A stretch of DNA of 33,833 nt from Methanomethylovorans sp. PtaU1.Bin073 (GTDB lineage: Archaea > Halobacteriota > Methanosarcinia > Methanosarcinales > Methanosarcinaceae): NCBI GenBank assembly GCA_002067265.1, contig MVQW01000296.1, positions 1 to 33,833 on the forward strand. Direction: 5' to 3'. Positions 6,969-14,439 of the stretch are shown here, one piece after another (the stretch's first letter is position 1; every line of letters begins with the position of its first letter). Position numbers and translations under genes: made by a program. The notes under the pieces are model-generated. The model ran no database searches, was not told the DNA's origin, and worked only from the letters and a program-made list of their open reading frames with translations.

Positions 6969-7602
6969 GATCAAAACAGATAGAGATATTTTCTATCACG
7001 ATGATCGTGTAAAGAAGATTGTATCAACACTGTTAACAGATAATACAAGAATTCGCTGCGAAATAATGAGGTTAATTAATTTTGCATATAAAAGTGATAT
7101 GTTTGATAAGAGAATAGTGAATTTGGGAGTTATGTATTCCAAAAACACTATGCATAATCATTTGTTATGGAATTGCTATTACCCCCATTTGTATAATATA
7201 TATCGTGATCCAATGGTTGATAATCTGAGAGGAGCAGTATTAGAGAAATATGTATATGAACTCTTATTACTGAAATATAGAGAAAGGAATAATTTAAGCA
7301 TTAATTGCAAGGTGTATATTAATGAGGTGAACTGTGGTGGAAGCGTTGACGCTTTTTACTATTCCCATCTAGATGAATTTGGAGAAACATATGAATGTAA
7401 AATGAACCCAGATCATCTAGATCACAAAGATATTACCATTTTGCTAAATATATACAGATACTCCGAATCTAAAATCAAGCCATGTATAGCTACATTTCAG
7501 AATACAGAAGCAATAGATGTGAGGCTAAGGGATTTAAAATATTTTAGCAATAATATATGTGTCTACGGAGTAAACAATATTCAAGAAATATCATCCCAAT
7601 GA
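6949..7602 (+). CDS. PD-(D/E)XK nuclease-like protein, third gene of the cassette
   Basis: A 217-residue protein from the ATG at 6949; ATGs at 6901, 6937 and 6940 are in the same frame, and 6949 is chosen for its GATGAT site and short (20-nt) overlap with the previous gene. Near the middle are Glu99 in a helix (GAVLEKYVYELL), Asp134 in GGSVDAFYY and Glu149/Lys151 in GETYECKMNP. This E...D...ExK order is the active-site layout of the PD-(D/E)XK nuclease fold (restriction enzymes and Holliday resolvases). The N-terminal 90 residues are helical and may bind DNA or the partners. No methylase is encoded with it, so self-protection, if needed, must come from the two upstream products or from activation only on infection. 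The nuclease call is good; the target is unknown. Confidence 0.7.
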   Translation: MITVKTEIKTDRDIFYHDDRVKKIVSTLLTDNTRIRCEIMRLINFAYKSDMFDKRIVNLGVMYSKNTMHNHLLWNCYYPHLYNIYRDPMVDNLRGAVLEKYVYELLLLKYRERNNLSINCKVYINEVNCGGSVDAFYYSHLDEFGETYECKMNPDHLDHKDITILLNIYRYSESKIKPCIATFQNTEAIDVRLRDLKYFSNNICVYGVNNIQEISSQ

Positions 7603-7620
7603 ATTTAATTGGTCGTAGAT

Positions 7621-7749
7621 TCATTCACTGTATTCACCATTGTTATTTTGATATCGTTCAATTTCTATTAGTTCTTCAATAATCTTCAAAACAAATCTAA
7701 AAGCAGGATTATGCAGGTGCACCCCCACCAACACCTGCACAAAGATATA
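7621..7749 (-). pseudogene. Possible C-terminal gene remnant
   Basis: A minus-strand frame ending at 7621 reads LHNPAFRFVLKIIEELIEI and then ERYQNNNGEYSE, a natural-looking amphipathic helix end. It has no plausible start with a ribosome site and is closed by a stop at about 7765. It may be the tail of a lost gene; no family is recognised. Confidence 0.25.
7712..7739. repeat. 8-bp inverted repeat
   Basis: TGCAGGTG (7712-7719) and CACCTGCA (7732-7739) are perfect arms around a 12-nt C-rich loop. It lies directly before a TATA-like GATATAAAC (7744-7752) and repeat copy 1. It could be an operator or the end of an upstream transcript. Confidence 0.35.
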
Positions 7750-7752
7750 AAC

Positions 7753-7842
7753 TATCTTTTTTAGCTATTGGTGCTTCGCCAGGAGCCCACAGTGAAGAGA
7801 TTGCACTCGGGTTGATGGGAATATACCCCTCAAATCAACCTG
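7753..7842 (+). repeat. ~90-bp dispersed repeat, copy 1
   Basis: Shares with 8960-9042 the blocks TATCTTTTTTAGCTAT (7753-7768), a 22-bp perfect match at 7780-7801 (AGGAGCCCACAGTGAAGAGA inside it) and a TACCCC...AATCAACC end. In this copy GGTTGAT (7811-7817) pairs with ATCAACC (7834-7840) around a GGG/CCC inner stem. AGCCC-AC-AGTG can also pair with CACT-C-GGGTT (from about 7784 to 7813). TATAAAC upstream could drive transcription. It is a candidate small RNA or a non-coding mobile fragment; no coding frame is shared. Confidence 0.45.
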
Positions 7843-7981
7843 GAGGCTTGTAAAGGCAAGGTACATTCTGACATAAAGTAGGAGATACCATCTGGCATGA
7901 GATAAAATATGCAAATAGTCCTACTTATTCCAATAAAAAGCAAAAGAGAAAAGGCCGATCAGGTAGACCGGCATTGTAGAA

Positions 7982-8380
7982 TTAGTTGTTCTTGACAAGG
8001 AATGAAACAAAATCTGGACTCATTCGGGTCTCTCTTATCAACTTTTCAATGATATCCTTTTCTGGCATCTTATCCATGAGGTATTGTTTCAGGCGATCAA
8101 ACACTTCCTGGGGTATCTCATAATACTCATTGATGTCCTTACGGTGTCCCCAAACATCGCCCTCTATCAGTTCTATACCTTGCATCTTAAGGTACATCTT
8201 TGTAGAACTGGATACTGTTCTCATATAAGAGCTCGGAATGTGAAGTGCTTTAACCTTTGGGCATCTTATTACAAGTGAGAAGATGTCTTGGTTTGAGGGC
8301 CTGAATGCAAGATGAACTATCTCTTCATTCGGGTTTAACGTGTTTATCTCTTCTTTAGAACTAACGACTCTTATTTTCAT
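7982..8380 (-). CDS. DUF1699 family protein
   Basis: A 132-residue protein from the ATG at 8380, preceded by GAGG at a normal distance; the in-frame TTG at 8398 is less likely. The sequence MKIRVVSSKEEINTLNPNEE, with later VHLAFRPSNQDIFSLVIRCP and GDVWGHRKDINEYYE, matches the DUF1699 family, which I know only from Methanosarcinales. The function is unknown. The order (N-terminal strands with an LRR-like L.IPSSY segment, then a helical C-terminus about 100-132) suggests a small soluble protein. A TATA-like AAATTATAC lies near 8436-8445. Members often occur as several copies per genome. Here the gene sits between the two copies of the ~90-bp repeat. Confidence 0.8.
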   Translation of the reverse strand: MKIRVVSSKEEINTLNPNEEIVHLAFRPSNQDIFSLVIRCPKVKALHIPSSYMRTVSSSTKMYLKMQGIELIEGDVWGHRKDINEYYEIPQEVFDRLKQYLMDKMPEKDIIEKLIRETRMSPDFVSFLVKNN

Positions 8381-8604
8381 ACCTTTATTCCTCTTCAAAT
8401 TCTATTTTTAACACCTGAAGAATTTGCCATTAGTATAATTTTGTATAGGTTCTATTCTACTTAAAGTTTATTAAATAGTATGGACCTCATAATTATAACA
8501 ATGCTCAGAATCGATACCAAGAGAACGTTTAAATAGTCATGAACTGATGTTTTACTTGCCTGAAATGGCAAAAGCCAATGATCTTATTGAGACTCGAAAG
8601 AACA

Positions 8605-8726
8605 ATGCGAGCCACAGGTAATATCCAGACCCATAAGCATAATGCGAGCCAAAGATGCTATACAGATCCTAAAAGGATATGCGAGCCATCAGGCAAATTT
8701 AGAACCAATGCGTAAATGCGTCAGCC
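8605..8726 (+). repeat. Degenerate 37-bp tandem repeat
   Basis: ATGCGAGCCA begins at 8605, 8642 and 8679, exactly 37 bp apart. A fourth weaker start, ATGCGTCAGCC, lies at 8716, again 37 bp on. Between the heads the units share only scattered positions (nAG near position 12, an AGAnCC block near 23-28). A possible earlier unit, ATGGCAAAAGCC, lies at 8565 with 40-bp spacing. 37 is not a multiple of three, so this is not a repeated peptide. The repeats are too divergent, and have no constant-repeat/variable-spacer layout, for a CRISPR array. Confidence 0.5.
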
Positions 8727-8959
8727 TGTCAAACCCTGGCGGGCATCTCTCCTTCTCATACTCTATCAATATGGAGGCATACACATATTCTCATAACTGC
8801 ATTACATCTGAAGAATATGGATGAATCCGATGGGATATGGGAAAAGATTGTTTCTTGGGCAATCTTGGAGAGTTTGCAGTTGTTCTCAGGCATAAGTGTC
8901 CAAGGTCCATACTCAACTATGTCCTGACCAAGATGAAACTGAAAGCCAGACCAAAAACA
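8727..8959. other. Intergenic stretch without a recognised gene
   Basis: Together with the repeats on either side this makes about 700 bp (8381-9085) without a convincing gene. A minus-strand frame (about 8950-8770) includes QDIVEYGPWTLMPENNCKLS and looks protein-like, but has no start or known family. It may be gene debris. Confidence 0.4.
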
Positions 8960-9042
8960 TATCTTTTTTAGCTATCTGTGCAGGAGCCCACAGTGAAGAG
9001 ATCAGAGCAAGGTAAAGGGATACATACCCCATAATCAACCTC
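8960..9042 (+). repeat. ~90-bp dispersed repeat, copy 2
   Basis: Direct-orientation partner of 7753-7842. TATCTTTTTTAGCTAT is at 8960-8975, the 22-bp perfect block at 8981-9002 (6 nt nearer than in copy 1), and CATACCCCATAATCAACC ends the similarity near 9041. The outer GGTTGAT arm of copy 1 is not kept, although an inner GGG/CCC stem is. The two copies bracket the DUF1699 gene and the 37-bp repeats, about 1.2 kb apart. Confidence 0.45.
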
Positions 9043-9085
9043 GAAACCTATAGAGTTTCAAACATATCTCTCTTAATAAAAATGA

Positions 9086-10444
9086 TTATTGTAATTTATC
9101 CTCTTTTAACTCGGCTTTCAAATTTGTTAATATATTGCTACGCAATTTCTCGATATCATTTTCATTGCTAGATAACCAAGAAGGATCAATAGATTTCATA
9201 TCTGCTTTTGAAATTGCAATAAGCATATTAAGTTCATTCTCATCACATACTATTTGTTTAAGTTCTTCTTCTCTTCTTCCTTTTGTAACAATATCGCCAA
9301 CAAGGTCATGATAGCAGACAAGTTTACAAATTAATCTAACGGAACGTTCCCTTAGCGGAATTATCTCTTCAGTGAAAATTCTTTTAAGCATTAATAGTCC
9401 ATTTACTGGATAATCCGGATTAACCTTTTGTATTCCATTGTTTGATCTCAAACGCTCTTTAGGTCCTTTTCCAATGTCATGTAAATATGCAGCAACTTCG
9501 ACTAAAGCTGTATCTACCGAGTCCAACTTAGAGAATTCTTTAATACCCTTCAATTTAGAAACAACTCTCTTTGTGTGATTTGCAACGTCTTCATGATGAG
9601 CAGAATTATCTGTCTTCAACCCGATTAGTTCAGCTGTTTCTGGCAAGCAACTCATGTTTGTTCTCAATGCATTCAATAATTCAGAGAGACTTTTAAATCT
9701 TTGACTCCTGCTATTTCTACTATTCTCAAAGATATAATTACAGGTATCATCAAAATGAGACTTGATGTCATGTGGACCATATCTGGGAATTGAACTACCC
9801 ATATAGTAATAATCATCTGGTTCTACTGTAATGAATGGAACATCATATCCGTTTGAAGCAAATAAGCTACAAACATTTTTTCTCGCTTCCTCATTAAATA
9901 CAACTACTTTCTTCAGTGAACTCAATGACAACTTTTTATAAAAAAGAGCTTCACATTGCTTTTGTTGTGCAATAGGTGTTTGTCCTGGAATATCATATTC
10001 ATCATTCCATTTCGACGTATCAATTACTTCCCAATTGAGCATTTTGATATTAGATGTGTCATCATAAAATTTAGGATTCAAAGCTTCGTTTGCCGACCTA
10101 TCACTAAACACCATTTCATACTTGTCCATAATTTGAATAGGAAACTCCAAGTAGATTATGCATTTTTGATCAGCTTTTTTATTGTATATAACTGATGACA
10201 ACATTGGAGACTTTTTACAAAAAAACAGGGGTACATAATCGTGTACTGAACCACCGGGACCACAAGTTATTATTGTATTTGATCTTTTTTCTTGAATACG
10301 TTGACGGGAGATGTCTTTATGATTTATTCCCAGTTTTGATTTTTCATTTTGTGATAGCAGTCCATGTTTCAGGATAGAATCTAGATTTTCTATATGAGTG
10401 AAGTGATATAGTGATCTATTTTCATATTCTTTTGGAACAACCAT
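9086..10444 (-). CDS. DarT-like DNA ADP-ribosyltransferase fused to an HD domain
   Basis: A 452-residue protein. Residues 1-215 look like DarT (DUF4433): SLYHFTHIENLDSILKHGLL (His14, Thr16, His17) is the NAD-binding start, and QCEALFYKKLSL carries the expected catalytic Glu165. DarT toxins add ADP-ribose to bases of single-stranded DNA, blocking replication, and act in phage defence. Residues about 280-420 look like an HD phosphohydrolase: His290, LHDIGK (His322-Asp323), CYHD (His379-Asp380) and a late Asp415. The usual antitoxin DarG (macro domain) is not encoded on either side. The HD part may hydrolyse a nucleotide, sense one, or hold the toxin off; that is inference. It is transcribed divergently from the DUF499 operon, with 274 bp between starts. 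The DarT call is good; the HD call is good. Confidence 0.8.
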   Translation of the reverse strand: MVVPKEYENRSLYHFTHIENLDSILKHGLLSQNEKSKLGINHKDISRQRIQEKRSNTIITCGPGGSVHDYVPLFFCKKSPMLSSVIYNKKADQKCIIYLEFPIQIMDKYEMVFSDRSANEALNPKFYDDTSNIKMLNWEVIDTSKWNDEYDIPGQTPIAQQKQCEALFYKKLSLSSLKKVVVFNEEARKNVCSLFASNGYDVPFITVEPDDYYYMGSSIPRYGPHDIKSHFDDTCNYIFENSRNSRSQRFKSLSELLNALRTNMSCLPETAELIGLKTDNSAHHEDVANHTKRVVSKLKGIKEFSKLDSVDTALVEVAAYLHDIGKGPKERLRSNNGIQKVNPDYPVNGLLMLKRIFTEEIIPLRERSVRLICKLVCYHDLVGDIVTKGRREEELKQIVCDENELNMLIAISKADMKSIDPSWLSSNENDIEKLRSNILTNLKAELKEDKLQ

Positions 10445-10671
10445 TTTAAGTCCCCATAATCTTCTTAGCTGCCATGAGATAATGTATCATATTGTTGTAA
10501 TCTGCTCTAACCTCTGTACATTCTTAATCTTGTAGTGATAAATACTTGTTTACTGTACTCCATCCTTGATTTATATTCAGCTATTTAGATGCACTATCCG
10601 AAATACTTACTATGAATTAGAATTAACCATAGAATTAAATTAAAGTAGAGAGATATGAGCTTAGCAAGTTT

Positions 10672-10681
10672 CTATATATAT
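10672..10681 (+). promoter_or_regulatory. TATA box of the DUF499 operon
   Basis: CTATATATAT at 10672-10681 predicts initiation near 10700. That gives a leader of about 18 nt containing the ribosome site GGAGTGAT (10708-10715) ahead of the ATG at 10719. Spacing is ideal for an archaeal promoter. The divergent DarT-HD gene starts at 10444, so regulation from the shared 274 bp is possible. Confidence 0.6.
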
Positions 10682-10718
10682 TCCTTTATAGAATGTCAGT
10701 CTAGTCTGGAGTGATTCA

Positions 10719-13700
10719 ATGCAATCTATTGAAACCTTATGTAAAGTACGTGATTCTATTTTTGATCGAAATCGAAGGGATGTGGTTCTTGATATCTCTG
10801 ATGTGGTGGAGAACAAGATAGATCCTTATGATTTCTTTGAAGAGAACTATCTCACTGAAGGTATGAAATCACTTTTTAAACAGGTTTTTAGGAGATTTGC
10901 AAATGAATCAGACGCTTCAGTTTTCAAACTAACACAGGCAATGGGTGGCGGTAAGACCCACTGTATGATAGGGCTTGCTCTCCTTGCGAAATATCCGGAG
11001 ATAAGAGAGAAAGTAATGGGTGAGGGCTTTGGGAAGAATGCTCTTGGACCAGTTAATGTTGTTGTATTCAACGGACGTGAGAGCGATGCACCATATGGTA
11101 TATGGGGATCTATTGCTGAACAGGTTGGAAAGAGAGAATTTTTCAAAGACTATTATTCTCCACTGCAGGCACCTGGAAAAAGTGCATGGATCAACTTGTT
11201 AAAAGGTCAAAAGCTACTGATCCTATTCGATGAACTGCCGCCTTATTTTGAAAATGCAAAATCAAAAACAGTTGGCAATACTGATCTTTCTGTAGTTACA
11301 AAAACAGCACTTTCAAACCTAATGGTTGCTGTAGGAACAGATGAATTATCACAGGTTACTATTGTACTATCAGATCTTAAAGCCACTTATGAAGGTGGAA
11401 GCCAACAGATAAACCAGGCACTTCATGATTTTGAGAACGAGGTGGGTAGGAGTTCAATTAACATCGAGCCTGTAGGCCTGAATACTGATGAAGTATATCA
11501 GATCCTCAAGAAACGTATTTTCTCAGAGCTTCCGGATAATGACACGATTCTCTCCATTGCGCAGTCATATGGAGAGGTTATAAAAGAAGCAGCTCAAATG
11601 GATATGACGCATGTCTCACCTGATAAGATTGTCCAGCAGGTGAGGGATTCGTATCCTTTCCACCCAGCTATCAAGGATCTCTATGCGCGTTTCAGGGAGA
11701 ATCCAGGTTTCCAGCAGACAAGAGGACTTATTCGTTTCATGCGTGTACTGGTCTCACATCTTTACGAATCAGATGGTGCTAAGAATGCAGTACTCATTCA
11801 TCCTCATATGATCGATCTTAATCATCCAGAGATGAGTGCAGAGATCAATCTAATCAATCCTACCTTGGGGAATGCCATAAGCCACGATATTGCATCAGAT
11901 GGAAACTCAGTTGCAGAGATGGAAGACCTGAAGCGCAGTAGTTCGGATGCACAGGATATTTGTAAATTGATCCTGATGGCATCTCTTGCAAACGTTGAAA
12001 ATTCCGTGCTTGGACTTACTACGTCCGAGATAATTACAGATATTGCGGCTCCAAAAAGAGATCTTACTACACTTCCGGATATGATTATTACCCTGGAGAG
12101 CCAGCTTTGCTGGTATCTGCATAGGGCCAATAATGGAAAAATTTACTTCAAGAATACAGAGAACCTTGTAGCCCGCCTCAGATCACTTGCAGAGTCCTAT
12201 GGAAGGGAAGCAGCACTAAAGGACGTAAAAGAATTCCTGCAGGCTCTCTTTGTACCTGAGAAAAAGGATTGCTATCAGGAATTCCAGATACTACCTGCTG
12301 TTGATGAGATTTCTATAAGCCAGGATAAAGTTAAACTTGTTCTATACGAACCCTTTGGAGGAGATCTTCACCCGCATCTAAAAGAGTTCTATGAAGCTCT
12401 TGATTATAAGAACCGTGTGTGTTTCCTATCCGGTCAGAGAGATACTATGAACAATCTGATCTCTGTTGGTAAGGAGTACAAGGCTATCAAATCCATATTG
12501 GGAGAAATGGAGAGTAGTGGTGTTAGGTCTGACGATACTCAACGGATCATTGCGCAGGACTTGAAGGATAACATTATTCATAGATTATTAAGTGCTGCCA
12601 GGGAGACATTTACTCGCCTACATTATCCGCAAAATGATGAACTGCGTGTAACTGATCTCACTATGAACTTTGAAGGAAACAAGTGTCGTGGAGAGGAATT
12701 GATCCGTAACACCCTGACTGAGAAACAGAAGTTCACCACCGAGGTAGATGGAGACACTTTCAGGAAGAAATGTGAGCAGCGCCTTTTTACCCAACAGAAC
12801 ATGCAATGGTCTGAAATTAAGAAACGTGCTGCCATACTTACGAAATGGCAATGGCATCATCCTAATGCTCTTGACAATCTTAAAGATGAAATGCTGAGGA
12901 AAGAGCAGTGGAGAATGGATGGTGGATACATTGATAAGGGTCCTTTCCCAGCACCTTCTACAACTGTTCAGATCATGGAATGGAACAGGGATGAAGAGTC
13001 TGGTGAAGTTACATTAAAAGTGGTTCCTGTAAATGGAAATACTGTTTACTATGATATTGGAGGAGAAGCAACAACTGCTTCTGCTAAAGTTGATGATTTC
13101 CAGAATTTTGTGATAAAGGATATGCATGTCTCTTTCCTTTGTGTTGACTCCAAAGGAGTACACGAATCGGGTCCGACTATTAAATGGAGCAATTCAGTCA
13201 CTTTGAAGAAAAGAGTATTTGGTGACGGCGATAAGAAAAAAGTTGAGTTGAAGGCAGCTCCACCAGGTGCTACTATCAAATACACGACAGATGGTTCCAA
13301 CCCTAAGAATGCTGGTGGGATATATACTAGTCCCTTTGAGATAGACAAGTCTGTACGAGTTGTGCTTGCTATTGCGGAAAAGGAAGGTGTTGAATCAGAG
13401 CAACTAAGGATCGATATTGATTGGAAGGCAGATAAACCCGGATTGGTCTTGGACAAACCTGCTACATGGAAACATAAGCATAACACCAAAACTACAAAGG
13501 ATAGTTTTGATACCATCGGTCTTCTTAAGAAATACAAGGCACATGTTCCGGAGGTCAGGTTATCTATTATTGGAAAGAGCTGGATAGAGCTTAATGTAGA
13601 TTCATCCCTCGAGCTTTCAGGTGAGCAGATTGAAAAACTCATTGAATCCTTAAGGGAAGTATACGCTGATGGACAGGTTGGTATAGATGCGAGAAGCATT

Positions 13701-13781
13701 AAGTTTGCATCAGGTCAGTATCTCAAAGACTTTGCAGACGCAGAGAAAGCAAGCATCAATATGGATGAGGTAAGTCAGTGA
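10719..13781 (+). CDS. DUF499 P-loop ATPase of an anti-phage cassette
   Basis: A 1020-residue protein of the DUF499 family, large ATPases found in defence islands. Walker A is GGGKT (residues 76-80, in LTQAMGGGKTHC) and Walker B is LLILFDELPP (Asp171-Glu172). A helical middle region (about 300-700) is typical of the family. Residues about 835-895 contain GATIKYTTDGSNPKNAGGIY and resemble the chitobiase C-terminal (Ig-like) domain, probably a scaffold or ligand-binding part. It is the first gene of a four-gene operon; its TGA overlaps the GTG start of the DUF3780 gene by 4 nt. By context it is expected to work with the methylase and the helicase in recognising and destroying foreign DNA, but its own action is not known. 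Confidence 0.88.
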   Translation: MQSIETLCKVRDSIFDRNRRDVVLDISDVVENKIDPYDFFEENYLTEGMKSLFKQVFRRFANESDASVFKLTQAMGGGKTHCMIGLALLAKYPEIREKVMGEGFGKNALGPVNVVVFNGRESDAPYGIWGSIAEQVGKREFFKDYYSPLQAPGKSAWINLLKGQKLLILFDELPPYFENAKSKTVGNTDLSVVTKTALSNLMVAVGTDELSQVTIVLSDLKATYEGGSQQINQALHDFENEVGRSSINIEPVGLNTDEVYQILKKRIFSELPDNDTILSIAQSYGEVIKEAAQMDMTHVSPDKIVQQVRDSYPFHPAIKDLYARFRENPGFQQTRGLIRFMRVLVSHLYESDGAKNAVLIHPHMIDLNHPEMSAEINLINPTLGNAISHDIASDGNSVAEMEDLKRSSSDAQDICKLILMASLANVENSVLGLTTSEIITDIAAPKRDLTTLPDMIITLESQLCWYLHRANNGKIYFKNTENLVARLRSLAESYGREAALKDVKEFLQALFVPEKKDCYQEFQILPAVDEISISQDKVKLVLYEPFGGDLHPHLKEFYEALDYKNRVCFLSGQRDTMNNLISVGKEYKAIKSILGEMESSGVRSDDTQRIIAQDLKDNIIHRLLSAARETFTRLHYPQNDELRVTDLTMNFEGNKCRGEELIRNTLTEKQKFTTEVDGDTFRKKCEQRLFTQQNMQWSEIKKRAAILTKWQWHHPNALDNLKDEMLRKEQWRMDGGYIDKGPFPAPSTTVQIMEWNRDEESGEVTLKVVPVNGNTVYYDIGGEATTASAKVDDFQNFVIKDMHVSFLCVDSKGVHESGPTIKWSNSVTLKKRVFGDGDKKKVELKAAPPGATIKYTTDGSNPKNAGGIYTSPFEIDKSVRVVLAIAEKEGVESEQLRIDIDWKADKPGLVLDKPATWKHKHNTKTTKDSFDTIGLLKKYKAHVPEVRLSIIGKSWIELNVDSSLELSGEQIEKLIESLREVYADGQVGIDARSIKFASGQYLKDFADAEKASINMDEVSQ

Positions 13782-14413
13782 GTTGGGAAAGTTCTGTTGT
13801 GGAAGGTTTCGGGTTCAAGCCTGCTGAATCAGAGCATTATTTCCTAGTGTCTATAGCTTCACCTACTGCAGATGTGCAAATCTCCGAGCACATGTCCTGG
13901 GATAGCGAGATGTGGAAGGGCAAGGTCCGGGCAGTTAAAGACGAGAGTGATGAGCGCTTGCGTGTATTTCTTCCTCGAGTCAAATGGGATGGCATAGCAG
14001 ATGCAGTATCCTCTGAGTTCAACCGCCGTCTGAAAGGGATGGGATATAAGAAAGGAAGCTGGAAGTCAAGAGGTCTTACCCCCGTTTCGCGCCTGTTCGG
14101 AAAAGAGCTGGTACTCCTTGGATGGGCCATTGAGGATGCAGATCCTGGACGTATTCCTGCAGCAGTGGCTAACTGGCTCGGTCTTCTACCTGAAGAACGC
14201 TGGTGGCTTTACACAATGACAAACGCTGCAACAGGTCAGGCATTACGTGGAAAGAACACAGGCTGGAGAGCAGCGGTGAGGTTTGCTTTATGTGATAACC
14301 CTGTAACTGCCTCTAAAGCAGAGCAACGTGTCGGTCTTATCGCAAGCCTCGATGATGAGGGCAAAAGCACAGACCAGGAAAAGAAAAAGCAGGGTAGTTT
14401 ACTTGATTTCTAA
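13778..14413 (+). CDS. DUF3780 protein of the anti-phage cassette
   Basis: A 211-residue protein starting at GTG 13778 (GTGA overlap with the DUF499 stop, implying translational coupling). The start MSWESSVVEGFGFKPAESEH and the middle GLTPVSRLFGKELVLLGWAI, with LGLLPEERWWLYTMTNAATG further on, match my memory of DUF3780, a family seen almost only next to DUF499 and DUF1156 genes. It is soluble, ends in a Lys/Gln-rich KKKQGSLLDF, and has no catalytic motif I can see. The QGSLLDF end resembles a PCNA-interacting box (QxxLxxF), so it could tether the complex to the sliding clamp; that is inference. Confidence 0.8.
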   Translation: MSWESSVVEGFGFKPAESEHYFLVSIASPTADVQISEHMSWDSEMWKGKVRAVKDESDERLRVFLPRVKWDGIADAVSSEFNRRLKGMGYKKGSWKSRGLTPVSRLFGKELVLLGWAIEDADPGRIPAAVANWLGLLPEERWWLYTMTNAATGQALRGKNTGWRAAVRFALCDNPVTASKAEQRVGLIASLDDEGKSTDQEKKKQGSLLDF

Positions 14414-14439
14414 TTTAGTTTTTGAGATCTGGAGATAAT

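Noticed and set aside
8541..8596. C/D box guide RNA
   Set aside because: CTGATGT, CCTGA, AATGATC and TTGA occur in order, but the C and D boxes are each imperfect and no terminal stem forms.
8605..8726. CRISPR array
   Set aside because: The heads are only 10 bp and the unit is 37 bp in total, so there is no constant repeat of normal length plus variable spacer; no cas genes are present.
8642..8824. 60-codon open frame on the plus strand
   Set aside because: It runs through the 37-bp repeats, which are not a multiple of three, and has no ribosome site or protein-like pattern.
13049..13699. 216-codon antisense frame inside the DUF499 gene
   Set aside because: Shadow of a real gene; Ser/Thr/Pro-rich translation with no ribosome site.
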